Assembly: GCA_002329625.1 (NCBI GenBank)
Contig: DCTP01000135.1
Span: forward strand, 1-16,254
Direction: 5' to 3'
DNA: 16,254 nt
Origin: Leptolinea sp. UBA1437
GTDB taxonomy: Bacteria > Chloroflexota > Anaerolineae > Anaerolineales > Anaerolineaceae
Position 1 is the first letter of the stretch. Each line of letters begins with the position of its first letter. This document shows, piece after piece, positions 1 through 7,537 of this stretch. Position numbers and translations under genes: made by a program. The notes under the pieces were generated by a model. It saw only the letters and a list, made by a program, of their open reading frames with translations. It was not told where the DNA came from and did no database searches.

Positions 1-1
1 G

Positions 2-655
2 GTTGTTTTTTCGATATTCTTCGGTAACTTGGCAAAAGTCCCTTCGGATGGGATCCCTTATCCGCTTTTTTCATTGGCAGGTCTCCTCCCCTGGCAATTA
101 TTCGAAAATTCTTTGCGGAATGCCAGTAAATCGTTGGTGGCGAATCGGAATATGATTACAAAAATATATTTTCCGAGAATTGTCCTTCCGCTGTCAAGCG
201 TGCTGGCTTGTATTGTGGACTTTTTTGTCGCATTGCCTATTTTGATCGGATTCATGATTTATTATCGTTATTCTCCGAATATCTATGCATTACTGATTCC
301 ATACTATTTGCTTTTGACCGTTATAACCGCATTCGGTGTCAGTTTGTGGTTTTCGGCAATGGATGTGATGTATCGCGATATCGGGTACATTGTCCCGTTT
401 ATCAGCCAGTTGTGGATGTACTTAACGCCGATCGCTTACGGATCGGGAATCATTTCGAACCCCAAACTGCAATTTATTTATAATTTGAACCCAATGGTCG
501 GTGTAGTCAACGGTTTTCGTTCCTCCATTTTGGGAGAATATATAAAATTGCCAATTCAAAGCATGATATTAAGTGCCATTATTTCCATTTTGATTCTGGT
601 CAGCGGGCTGTTCTATTTCCGAAGAATGGAAAAACAGTTTGCGGATGTTATTTAA
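2..655 (+). CDS. wzm: Wzm-like polysaccharide ABC-2 transporter permease, 5' end missing
   Basis: This is the membrane subunit of an ABC exporter that moves lipid-linked polysaccharide out of the cytoplasm. The frame is open to the left edge: codons from position 2 read VVFSIFFGNLAKVPSDG, so the TTG at 29 is an internal codon and not the start. About 217 residues are visible; family members are usually 260-280 residues, so roughly the first 50 are outside the window. Seen directly are the amphipathic stretch with FSLAGLLPWQLF, several hydrophobic segments (VLACIVDFFVALPILIGF, ALLIPYYLLLTVITAFGVSLW, a last one near the C-terminus), and the family-typical NLNPMVGVVNGFRSSILG loop. It ends 11 bases before the ATPase gene, its expected partner. 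The family call is firm; the exact substrate is inferred from context. Confidence 0.93.
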   Translation, partial: VVFSIFFGNLAKVPSDGIPYPLFSLAGLLPWQLFENSLRNASKSLVANRNMITKIYFPRIVLPLSSVLACIVDFFVALPILIGFMIYYRYSPNIYALLIPYYLLLTVITAFGVSLWFSAMDVMYRDIGYIVPFISQLWMYLTPIAYGSGIISNPKLQFIYNLNPMVGVVNGFRSSILGEYIKLPIQSMILSAIISILILVSGLFYFRRMEKQFADVI

Positions 656-666
656 GCGGAGTTGCC

Positions 667-1935
667 GTGAATGATTATGCCGTAGAAGTTCATGAGATTG
701 GTAAGAGGTACCGGATCGGTGCGGCTCCCGCTGCTTATCGGACTTTCCGGGAAACTCTTACGGAACCATTCAACAAATCCAAATCGAAACATCACGGGAA
801 AATGACAGACGATAATTCTTTCTGGGCATTAAAAGATATTTCTTTTAATGTAAAGCAGGGACAAGCGCTTGGTATCATCGGTCGGAACGGTGCGGGAAAA
901 AGTACTTTATTAAAAATCCTTTCGCGGGTGACGGAGCCGACGGTCGGCTCGGCGGTTATCAAAGGTCGCGTCGGATCCCTGCTGGAAGTCGGAACTGGTT
1001 TTCATCCGGAATTAACCGGAAGGGAAAACATTTATCTGAACGGCGCCATTTTGGGGATGAGGCGTACCGAAATCGATCGAAAATTAGATGAAATCATCGC
1101 TTTTTCAGAAGTGGAAGAATTCATCGATACACCGGTCAAACGCTATTCGAGCGGAATGTATCTGAGATTGGCTTTTGCCGTCGCCGCTCATTTGGAACCG
1201 GAAGTTTTGGTGGTTGATGAGGTTTTGGCTGTCGGGGATGCCGAATTTCAACGGAAGTGCTTGGGTAAGATGACCGATGTTACCAACGAAGGTCGCACAA
1301 TCCTCTTCGTGAGTCATAATATGTCCGCGATCCTGCGGTTAACGAACGAGACGATTGTCCTTGAAAAAGGGAAAATGGTCATGCGAGCTCCCTCTGTGGA
1401 AGCGGTGGATTATTATCTGTCTCACGGATTTTCTCAGGGTGGGGAACGATTTTGGACCACGGAGGAAATTTCGAAGGATGCGGCCCCGTTCACACCGCTG
1501 GCGATCCGAGTTTTGACTGATCGAAACCATGTTTCGGAAACCGTGCGTTCGACCGAATCTTTTCAAGTTGAATTTGAATACCGGCTGGATGCCCCCATTA
1601 CCGGCTTGCGGGTCGGAATTTACTTAATCAGTACCCGAGGAGAATTTATATTTACCAGTTTTGATGTGGACGATCCGGAAAAATTTACTCAGTACGGTAC
1701 CCGAGAAAAAGGGAAATACCGAAGCCGTTGTACTATTCCGGCGGACTTGTTAAATGAAGGAAAATATGTGATCGGAGTCAATGCCAGTACTTTTAAGATT
1801 AAACGCTATTTTCACGAAGAACAAGCTCTGACGTTTAATGTGGATGGAACGGGTGCGCCGGGGACGCAATGGCCTGAAACACGATCGGGCATGATCCGAC
1901 CGCGATTAAATTGGGAAATAGAGGGAATTGACTAA
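667..1935 (+). CDS. wzt: Wzt-like ABC transporter ATP-binding protein with C-terminal glycan-recognition domain
   Basis: This is the ATPase that powers the polysaccharide exporter. It has 422 residues in two parts. The N-terminal nucleotide-binding domain carries Walker A GRNGAGKS (72-79), the degenerate signature YSSGMYLRLAFA (160-171) typical of Wzt/TagH exporters, Walker B EVLVVDEVLAVGD (179-191) and the switch histidine in SHN (216-218). Residues about 270-418 form an extra beta-rich domain of the Wzt C-terminal type. In characterised exporters of this kind that domain binds the modified non-reducing end of the finished chain. The start is GTG at 667, supported by GGAG at 658-661 with a 5-base spacer. 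It follows the permease directly and overlaps the next gene by one base (TAATG at 1933-1937), which suggests translational coupling. Confidence 0.95.
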   Translation: MNDYAVEVHEIGKRYRIGAAPAAYRTFRETLTEPFNKSKSKHHGKMTDDNSFWALKDISFNVKQGQALGIIGRNGAGKSTLLKILSRVTEPTVGSAVIKGRVGSLLEVGTGFHPELTGRENIYLNGAILGMRRTEIDRKLDEIIAFSEVEEFIDTPVKRYSSGMYLRLAFAVAAHLEPEVLVVDEVLAVGDAEFQRKCLGKMTDVTNEGRTILFVSHNMSAILRLTNETIVLEKGKMVMRAPSVEAVDYYLSHGFSQGGERFWTTEEISKDAAPFTPLAIRVLTDRNHVSETVRSTESFQVEFEYRLDAPITGLRVGIYLISTRGEFIFTSFDVDDPEKFTQYGTREKGKYRSRCTIPADLLNEGKYVIGVNASTFKIKRYFHEEQALTFNVDGTGAPGTQWPETRSGMIRPRLNWEIEGID

Positions 1936-3566
1936 TGCAATCAAACTATAAACAAACGATCAGTAAAATTTTGGGCGAAATTCCCCTTACCGCTGAATTT
2001 TATTTTCAGTTGAAAAAGCAGAGCGAACCCGGAACACGGTATTCGCTCAAGAATATTCAGGCACGTCTTCCGCAAATGTTGGCGGATATTGATCAATTTA
2101 AAACACAGAACGCTCATCCTGAAAAAATACTTGTATTTACGTCACTTCATTATTGGATTGAAGAAGCGGCGACCATCGCTCTTTATTTCGCCGCGCAAGG
2201 GCATCACGTCACGTTCGGCTATCTTCCTTATTCGGATTGGCAGAACGATGTCAATAAATTTGATTTAAGAAGACAGGATTTATATACAAAAAAGGTTTTC
2301 GAACAAGCGGCGGATTATATGGATATTGTTTCCTTTCTGCCGATCCATCCTTCTTATAAACCGATTCCGGATGAACTGAAACAAATTATCGAAGAAGTCT
2401 CTCGCTATGATGCGCAATATACCTTGCAGGTTGAGGATGTTGACAAAGATCATCCTCTTTATAAAATGCGACTCGAAAGAAACGAGAGTTTCGCCAGAAT
2501 GTTGTATCCTTGGCTGTCAGCCAATAAACCCAATCATATGATCATTCCAAACGGTACGATTCAGGAAATGGGAATTGCTTACCGAATGGCAAAGTGGTTA
2601 AAAATTCCGGTAGTCACATATGAATTCGGTGAGCAACGGAAACGAATTTGGATAGCCCAAAATCGGGAAGTTATGAGACAGGAGACCGACGATCTGTGGG
2701 AAGTTCGCAAGAATATCCCGGTGGAAACCGAAGAATTAAAGAAAGTGAAAGCTATGTTTTCGGCACGACAGCATGCCGATATTTGGGAGAACTTTACCCG
2801 TCGTTGGCAAGGCAGTGACCGGGTCGGGACGGAAAAAATTAAACAAGAACTGAAGTTGGATGACCGGCCGATTGTTTTTATGGCGACGAATGTATTGGGG
2901 GACAGTCTGACGCTCGGACGACAAACATTCTCCCGGAATATGGCGGAATGGATTGAAAGAACCGTTCAGTATTTTGTGGAACGAACGGATTCCCAGTTGG
3001 TGATTCGAGTGCATCCGGGGGAACAATTAACTCACGGGACTTCCATGGTGGATGTCGTTCATGACTTATTGCCGCGATTGCCGGAACATATACACTTGAT
3101 TACCCCGACCGATAAGACAAATTCTTATGATTTGGTGGATGTGGCAACCGTCGGGCTTGTCTATACCACAACGATGGGATTGGAAATGGCGATGAACGGC
3201 GTGCCGGTGATTGTTGCCGGTCAGACCCATTATCGCGGCAGAGGATTCACTTATGATCCCGATAATTGGGTGAACTACTATAAAATCTTGGGTTCCCTTT
3301 TAGATGATCCGCAGAAATCGATTTTGACGGAAGAGCAGGTAAAATTGGCATGGACTTATGCTTATACCTTCTTTTTTGATTATCCGCGGCCTTTCCCGTG
3401 GCATTTGGTGAAAATGTGGGATGATTATGACAAACGACCGTTTTCTTATGTGTTGAGTAAAGAAGGTCAAGCGGAATACAAATCCAGCTTTGATTATCTG
3501 ATCGGAAAGCCGATGGATTGGAAAAAGATTTTAGCTGAGAAAAAGAATGAAACGGATGTGGAATGA
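1935..3566 (+). CDS. Putative capsule-synthesis/Kdo-transferase-like glycosyltransferase (GT-B fold)
   Basis: This 543-residue protein is probably a cytoplasmic glycosyltransferase. The recognisable part is C-terminal: RVHPGE (358-363), then YTTTMGLEMAMNGVPVIVAG (410-429) and THYRGRGFTYDP (431-442). The pattern G-x-E-x-A-x-x-G-x-P-V followed by Y-x-x-x-G-x-T-x-D resembles the capsule-synthesis family that includes the Kdo transferases KpsC and KpsS, and more loosely the CDP-glycerol transferase fold. The N-terminal half (about 1-300) shows a Rossmann-like strand, EKILVFTSLHYWIEE, but no motif I can assign. There is no signal peptide or membrane segment. The gene lies between the ATPase and a methyltransferase and overlaps both (TAATG at 1933-1937, ATGA at 3563-3566). 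That position suggests a role at the chain end, possibly adding an ulosonic acid. The fold call is moderate and the substrate is speculative. Confidence 0.65.
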   Translation: MQSNYKQTISKILGEIPLTAEFYFQLKKQSEPGTRYSLKNIQARLPQMLADIDQFKTQNAHPEKILVFTSLHYWIEEAATIALYFAAQGHHVTFGYLPYSDWQNDVNKFDLRRQDLYTKKVFEQAADYMDIVSFLPIHPSYKPIPDELKQIIEEVSRYDAQYTLQVEDVDKDHPLYKMRLERNESFARMLYPWLSANKPNHMIIPNGTIQEMGIAYRMAKWLKIPVVTYEFGEQRKRIWIAQNREVMRQETDDLWEVRKNIPVETEELKKVKAMFSARQHADIWENFTRRWQGSDRVGTEKIKQELKLDDRPIVFMATNVLGDSLTLGRQTFSRNMAEWIERTVQYFVERTDSQLVIRVHPGEQLTHGTSMVDVVHDLLPRLPEHIHLITPTDKTNSYDLVDVATVGLVYTTTMGLEMAMNGVPVIVAGQTHYRGRGFTYDPDNWVNYYKILGSLLDDPQKSILTEEQVKLAWTYAYTFFFDYPRPFPWHLVKMWDDYDKRPFSYVLSKEGQAEYKSSFDYLIGKPMDWKKILAEKKNETDVE

Positions 3567-4432
3567 GCGGATCCGCTCCCAAAAATGAGGTAAGACATTT
3601 TTACGATGAAATCGGATGGAAACTGGAATCGGACGGTTTCTATCAGAATGCGCGATATGAAGATTTAAGGCCGGTTTCGGCGGATTATATTCATCGCTGT
3701 CATTTACGTCTGGTACCTTACTTCCAAGACGGCGGAAAATATTTTCTGGACGCGGGTTCGGGTCCGATCCAATATCGGGAATATCTGGCTTATTCGGAAA
3801 AGTTTGAATTTCGGGTCTGCCTGGATATTTCGATTACCGCATTAAAAGAAGCCCGAAAACGGATTGGCGATCATGGTCTTTTTGTTGTCGGGGATGTCGC
3901 CAATTTGCCGTTTTCATCGGAGGTTTTTGCGGGAGCGGTTTCTTTGCATACGCTTCATCATTTGCCTCTTGAAGATCAAAAGAAAGCTTGGAGTGAGATC
4001 AATCGTGTTTTACTGCCCGGGAGAAAAGCGGTTGTGGTTAATGGGTGGACGGAATCGGCAATGATGAAACATTGGCAGAAACGGGTCCTGCGGGCGGAAA
4101 AAATCGGGCACCGGATTGCCCGTATCAGAGGGAAAGAAAACGGAAAAGCTCGGCAGGAAAAATCCGAAAAAGCTATGGAAACACCTACCGGTACTTATAT
4201 TCAAAAATTGGATGCAAATTGGATTCGATCGGAATTACCCGCTGTAATCGGCCGCTCAAAGATTGAAATTCGTTGTTGGCGCAGTGTGAATGTCCGGTGG
4301 CTGCGGGCTTTAATTCATAATCCTTACGGAAAAGCCGCCTTACGACATTTATTTGCTTTGGAAGAGAAAAACCCGGAATATTATGGGGAATACGGTCAAT
4401 ATCCGATGATTATATTGACGAAAGAAAATTAA
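3563..4432 (+). CDS. SAM-dependent class I methyltransferase
   Basis: This 289-residue protein is a soluble Rossmann-fold methyltransferase of the Methyltransf_11 type. Visible motifs are motif I LDAGSGP (62-68), the acidic residue after strand 2 in CLDIS (87-91), GDVANLPF (110-117), SLHTLHHLPL (127-136) and the post-III strand RVLLPGRKAVVVNG (148-161). The C-terminal 120 residues are basic and lack a known domain; they probably bind the acceptor. The ATG at 3563 overlaps the upstream stop as ATGA, so the two proteins are likely co-translated. Its position next to a Wzt with a glycan-reading domain suggests that it methylates the polysaccharide, perhaps as a terminal cap, but a lipid or protein target cannot be excluded. 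The enzyme class is secure; the substrate is unknown. Confidence 0.85.
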   Translation: MSGSAPKNEVRHFYDEIGWKLESDGFYQNARYEDLRPVSADYIHRCHLRLVPYFQDGGKYFLDAGSGPIQYREYLAYSEKFEFRVCLDISITALKEARKRIGDHGLFVVGDVANLPFSSEVFAGAVSLHTLHHLPLEDQKKAWSEINRVLLPGRKAVVVNGWTESAMMKHWQKRVLRAEKIGHRIARIRGKENGKARQEKSEKAMETPTGTYIQKLDANWIRSELPAVIGRSKIEIRCWRSVNVRWLRALIHNPYGKAALRHLFALEEKNPEYYGEYGQYPMIILTKEN

Positions 4433-4460
4433 AATAGACGGGAGCTTAGCGCCCCTAAAA

Positions 4461-4500
4461 GGGAAAATTATCCGAGGTTTTCTCGGCAAAAGATTTTCCC
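4461..4500 (+). other. Inverted repeat (possible RNA hairpin) in the leader of the 4,6-dehydratase gene
   Basis: The 82-base gap 4433-4514 is one of the two longest in the cluster. It holds nested complementary arms: GGGAAAA (4461-4467) with TTTTCCC (4494-4500), and CCGAG (4472-4476) with CTCGG (4482-4486) around a GTTTT loop. The arms are separated by an unpaired internal loop. The structure ends four bases before the GGAGG at 4504-4508. There is no T-run on its 3' side, so it does not look like an intrinsic terminator. A role in RNA processing or translation control is possible but unproven. Confidence 0.45.
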
Positions 4501-4503
4501 CGC

Positions 4504-4508
4504 GGAGG
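4504..4508 (+). promoter_or_regulatory. Strong ribosome binding site of the 4,6-dehydratase gene
   Basis: A perfect GGAGG lies six bases before the ATG at 4515. It is one of the few full Shine-Dalgarno sequences in the cluster and fixes the start of the dehydratase. Confidence 0.8.
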
Positions 4509-4514
4509 AAATTC

Positions 4515-5519
4515 ATGGATTGGACAGATAAAGTTGTACTGATTACCGGAGGGACCGGATCTTTCGGAAAGAAATTTATCCAGGTCATGCTGAAGGAATA
4601 TCATCCGGAAAAAATCATTATTTACAGCCGGGATGAACTCAAACAGTATGAAATGCAAAATTCCGGGATCAATGACCCGCGCTTGCGATATTTTATCGGT
4701 GATGTTCGGGATTTGGATCGTATGAAACGGGCTTTTCAAGGGGTTGATATTGTCGTTCACGCCGCCGCTTTGAAACAGGTCCCGGCATGCGAATATAACC
4801 CATTTGAGGCGGTCAAAACAAATATATTGGGTACGGAAAATGTGATAGATGCCGCATTGGATATGGGCGTAAAAAAAGTCTTAGCAATCAGTACGGATAA
4901 AGCGGTGAATCCGGTTAACCTTTATGGCGTGACAAAATTGGCCGCCGAAAAACTGGTCATTCAAAGCAACTCATATGCCGGCGGACGGGAAACACGTCTT
5001 TCTTGTGTTCGGTACGGTAACGTGGTCGGCAGCCGTGGTTCGGTTGTGCCGGTTTTCCTGAAACAGCGAGCATCGGGACGATTAACGGTTACCGATGAAC
5101 GGATGACCCGGTTTTGGATTTCTCTGGAACAAGGCGTTCATTTTGTTATTCGATGTATCGAACAAATGCACGGCGGGGAAGTGTTCGTGCCAAAAATTCC
5201 CAGTATGAATGTAAAAGATTTAGCTGCCGCCGTCGCTCCAGAAGCCGAAATTGCTTACACCGGCATTCGTCCAGGAGAAAAACTTCATGAGGTATTGATT
5301 TCCGAAGACGAAGCACGAAATACGGTTGAATTCGATGATATGTTTATCGTCCAACCTTCGGGCACGACTTGGTTTGGCCGGGATTGGGAAAAATCGGGCA
5401 AAAAATTGCCGGATGACTATCATTATTCCAGTAATAACAATACCGAATGGCTCGATTTGGAAGGGATTAAAAAAATGATCGCGCCCTTTATGGAATCTTA
5501 CGATCAAGAAGAATTTTAG
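4515..5519 (+). CDS. pseB: UDP-N-acetylglucosamine 4,6-dehydratase (inverting), PseB/FlaA1 type
   Basis: In this family the enzyme converts UDP-GlcNAc to UDP-2-acetamido-2,6-dideoxy-beta-L-arabino-hexos-4-ulose, the first step of pseudaminic acid synthesis. The 334-residue protein is a short-chain dehydrogenase: TGGTGSFG (11-18) binds NADP, and the catalytic set expected by comparison with FlaA1 is present as STDK (126-129) and Y137xxxK141. Stretches typical of PseB are IIIYSRDELKQYEM (34-47), MTRFWISLEQGVHF (197-210) and a PKIPSM/RPGEKLHE pair. These distinguish it from the related L-FucNAc-pathway enzymes CapE/FnlA. It heads the sugar-acid module and is followed two bases later by a reductase, where a standard pseudaminic cluster would have an aminotransferase (PseC). 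The assignment is firm at the family level. Confidence 0.93.
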   Translation: MDWTDKVVLITGGTGSFGKKFIQVMLKEYHPEKIIIYSRDELKQYEMQNSGINDPRLRYFIGDVRDLDRMKRAFQGVDIVVHAAALKQVPACEYNPFEAVKTNILGTENVIDAALDMGVKKVLAISTDKAVNPVNLYGVTKLAAEKLVIQSNSYAGGRETRLSCVRYGNVVGSRGSVVPVFLKQRASGRLTVTDERMTRFWISLEQGVHFVIRCIEQMHGGEVFVPKIPSMNVKDLAAAVAPEAEIAYTGIRPGEKLHEVLISEDEARNTVEFDDMFIVQPSGTTWFGRDWEKSGKKLPDDYHYSSNNNTEWLDLEGIKKMIAPFMESYDQEEF

Positions 5520-5521
5520 CG

Positions 5522-6457
5522 ATGAAAAAATTGTTGGTTACGGGAGCATCCGGTTTGCTGGGGATGAATCTGGCGCTGGGGCTCAGCAAAAAATATCAGA
5601 TTTTCGGAGTTGCGAATCATTTGACGCTGCAAGGAATTCCCTTCGAAATGATTCAAAGGGATTTTTTTCGGAAAGATGTTGCCGCTGAATTGATTGATAC
5701 CGTTCAACCCGATGCCGTCATTCATTGTGCTGCGATGGCCAATGTGGATGCCTGTGAAAAGAATCCGGAAGCGGCAACGGAACTAAACGGGGAATTTCCC
5801 GGCAGATTGGCCGGAGAAACCGCAAAACGGCATATTCCGATGATTCATATTTCCACGGATGCGGTTTTCGACGGCAAAGAGCGAAAGGAAAACGGATATA
5901 CCGAAAACGATCTTCCTCATCCGATCAATGTTTATGCCCGGTCCAAATTATTGGGAGAACAAAAGGTTTTCGAGACAAACCCGGATGCCGTCGTCGCCCG
6001 TGTCAATTTTTACGGTTGGAGTGTTGCCGGAAATCGCAGCTTAAGCGAGTTTTTTTATGAAAATCTCAAATCCGGACAGCGGGTTTTCGGGTTTACCGAT
6101 GTCTTTTTCTGTCCTCTCTATGTTTGGGATTTGGCGGAAATATTGGAGAAACTGCTGCTTAAGAATGCAAAGGGCCTCTATCATGTTTTCAGCCCGGAAT
6201 TTCTCAGCAAATACGAATTCGGAGTAAACATTGCCGAGAAGTTCGGTTTTGATCCGAATTTAATTCAACCGGTTTCATGGCAAGCGGGCGGGTTGGATGC
6301 ACCGCGATCTCCCTATCTGATTATGAATACCGACAAGCTTCGGGAATTTTTGGGAGAAAGTTTACCGGACCAGGAAACCTGTTTGAATCATTTTTATAAA
6401 GCCGAAAAATCGGGTTTGCCCGAATTGATTCGATCTTTTCGGACGGATAACAGCTAA
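5522..6457 (+). CDS. RmlD-like NAD(P)-dependent sugar-nucleotide reductase (SDR)
   Basis: This 311-residue extended short-chain dehydrogenase belongs to the RmlD (dTDP-4-dehydrorhamnose reductase-like) group. It has the nucleotide-binding GASGLLG (8-14), the strand HISTDAVFDG (109-118) and the catalytic pair Y138xxxK142 in YARSKLLGE. RmlD-type enzymes reduce a 4-keto-6-deoxy sugar nucleotide to the 4-hydroxy form. Directly after PseB, its likely substrate is the UDP-4-keto-6-deoxy-HexNAc made by that enzyme (inference). It starts two bases after the previous stop, with only a weak AAGAAG upstream, so it probably depends on coupled translation. No rhamnose genes (RmlA, B, C) are near, which argues against a role in dTDP-rhamnose synthesis. 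The fold is certain; the substrate is inferred. Confidence 0.85.
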   Translation: MKKLLVTGASGLLGMNLALGLSKKYQIFGVANHLTLQGIPFEMIQRDFFRKDVAAELIDTVQPDAVIHCAAMANVDACEKNPEAATELNGEFPGRLAGETAKRHIPMIHISTDAVFDGKERKENGYTENDLPHPINVYARSKLLGEQKVFETNPDAVVARVNFYGWSVAGNRSLSEFFYENLKSGQRVFGFTDVFFCPLYVWDLAEILEKLLLKNAKGLYHVFSPEFLSKYEFGVNIAEKFGFDPNLIQPVSWQAGGLDAPRSPYLIMNTDKLREFLGESLPDQETCLNHFYKAEKSGLPELIRSFRTDNS

Positions 6458-6468
6458 AAAGAGGAATT

Positions 6469-7536
6469 ATGGAATTGAAATTCGGCAATCAAACGGTTGG
6501 AGAGAATCACCCCGTATATTTTATTGCGGACATCGCAGCGAATCATGACGGAGATTTGAACCGTGCCAAAATGCTGATTCATTTGGCAAAGGAATCGGGT
6601 GCGGATGCCGCTAAGTTTCAAAATTTCAAAGCGCCGAAAATCGTCTCCGATTTCGGATTTAAAAATCTCGGCGGACAGAAATCTCACCAAGCAAAATGGC
6701 AAAAAAGTGTTTTTGAGGTTTATCAAGATGCTTCCGTTCCGGACCGGTGGTCCGAGGAACTGAAGGAAACCTGTGAAAAAGAGGGCATTCTGTATTTTTC
6801 ATCGCCTTATGATTTTGAATCGATAGATTGGCTGGATCGATATATCCCCGTCTATAAGATCGGGTCCGGAGAAATAGACTGGCTTGAGTCGCTCGAGCGG
6901 ATCGCATCCAAACAGAAACCGGTACTGTTGGCAACCGGTGCAGCGGATATGGACGATGTCACACGGGCCGTCGAGACGATTTTGAAGATCAATCCGCAAC
7001 TTGTTTTGATGCAATGCAATACAAATTACACCGCAAGTCTCGAAAACTTTAAATATATACATCTTCGGGTTTTAGAGACATATCATCGGCTTTGGCCGGA
7101 TTTAATTTTGGGTTTATCGGATCATACGCCGGGACATGCGACGGTTTTGGGAGCAGTTGCATTAGGCGCCAAAGTCATTGAAAAGCATTTTACCGACGAT
7201 AATGAGCGTATCGGTCCGGATCATAAATTCGCCATGAATCCGAAATCCTGGGAGGAAATGGTCCTCAACACCCGTCAACTGGAAGCCGCGTTGGGTTCAC
7301 CGGAAAAAAAGATCAATGAAAACGAAAAGGAAACAGCCGTTATTCAACGACGTTGCCTGAGAGCGGCTCGGGATATCAAAGCAGGTGAACGGCTCACTCG
7401 AGATATGATTGATGTCTTACGTCCCGCGACACCCGGCTCCTTGAAACCCTACGAGATTTCCGCAGTGATCGGCAAAAAAGTGCTGTCCGATCTCCCTTAC
7501 GGAAAAGAAATAACCAGGCAGGATTTGGAAGATTAA
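6469..7536 (+). CDS. NeuB-family sugar-acid synthase (PEP-condensing) with SAF domain
   Basis: NeuB-family enzymes condense phosphoenolpyruvate with an N-acyl hexosamine to give a nine-carbon nonulosonic acid (sialic, legionaminic or pseudaminic type). This 355-residue protein has the full barrel: AANHDGD (23-29), AKFQNF (48-53), KIGSGE (130-135), LLATGAADM (153-161), CNTNY (183-187), GLSDHT (215-220), EKHFTDD (238-244) and GPDHKFAM (249-256). H219 and H240 match the metal-binding histidines of known NeuB. Residues about 290-355 are the C-terminal antifreeze-like SAF domain (RCLRAARDIKAGERLT), which in known enzymes lies over the partner active site in a dimer. GAGG at 6461-6464 supports the ATG. 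NeuB, LegI, PseI and SpsE are not separable by eye, so no gene symbol is given. Confidence 0.92.
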   Translation: MELKFGNQTVGENHPVYFIADIAANHDGDLNRAKMLIHLAKESGADAAKFQNFKAPKIVSDFGFKNLGGQKSHQAKWQKSVFEVYQDASVPDRWSEELKETCEKEGILYFSSPYDFESIDWLDRYIPVYKIGSGEIDWLESLERIASKQKPVLLATGAADMDDVTRAVETILKINPQLVLMQCNTNYTASLENFKYIHLRVLETYHRLWPDLILGLSDHTPGHATVLGAVALGAKVIEKHFTDDNERIGPDHKFAMNPKSWEEMVLNTRQLEAALGSPEKKINENEKETAVIQRRCLRAARDIKAGERLTRDMIDVLRPATPGSLKPYEISAVIGKKVLSDLPYGKEITRQDLED

Positions 7537-7537
7537 C

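Noticed and set aside
29..655. The permease starting at TTG 29
   Set aside because: The frame is open upstream to position 2 and reads family-typical residues (FSIFFGNLAKVP), so the gene starts outside the window.
4461..4500. Rho-independent terminator between the methyltransferase and pseB genes
   Set aside because: The stem is interrupted and no T-run follows it; the sequence leads straight into the GGAGG of the next gene.
4515..5519. CapE/FnlA-type dehydratase for UDP-L-FucNAc
   Set aside because: The stretches IIIYSRDELKQYEM and MTRFWISLEQGVHF fit PseB/FlaA1 better, and no CapF or CapG partner follows.
5522..6457. dTDP-4-dehydrorhamnose reductase of a rhamnose pathway
   Set aside because: No RmlA, RmlB or RmlC homologue is in the window and the gene sits directly after a UDP-GlcNAc dehydratase; only the fold supports RmlD.
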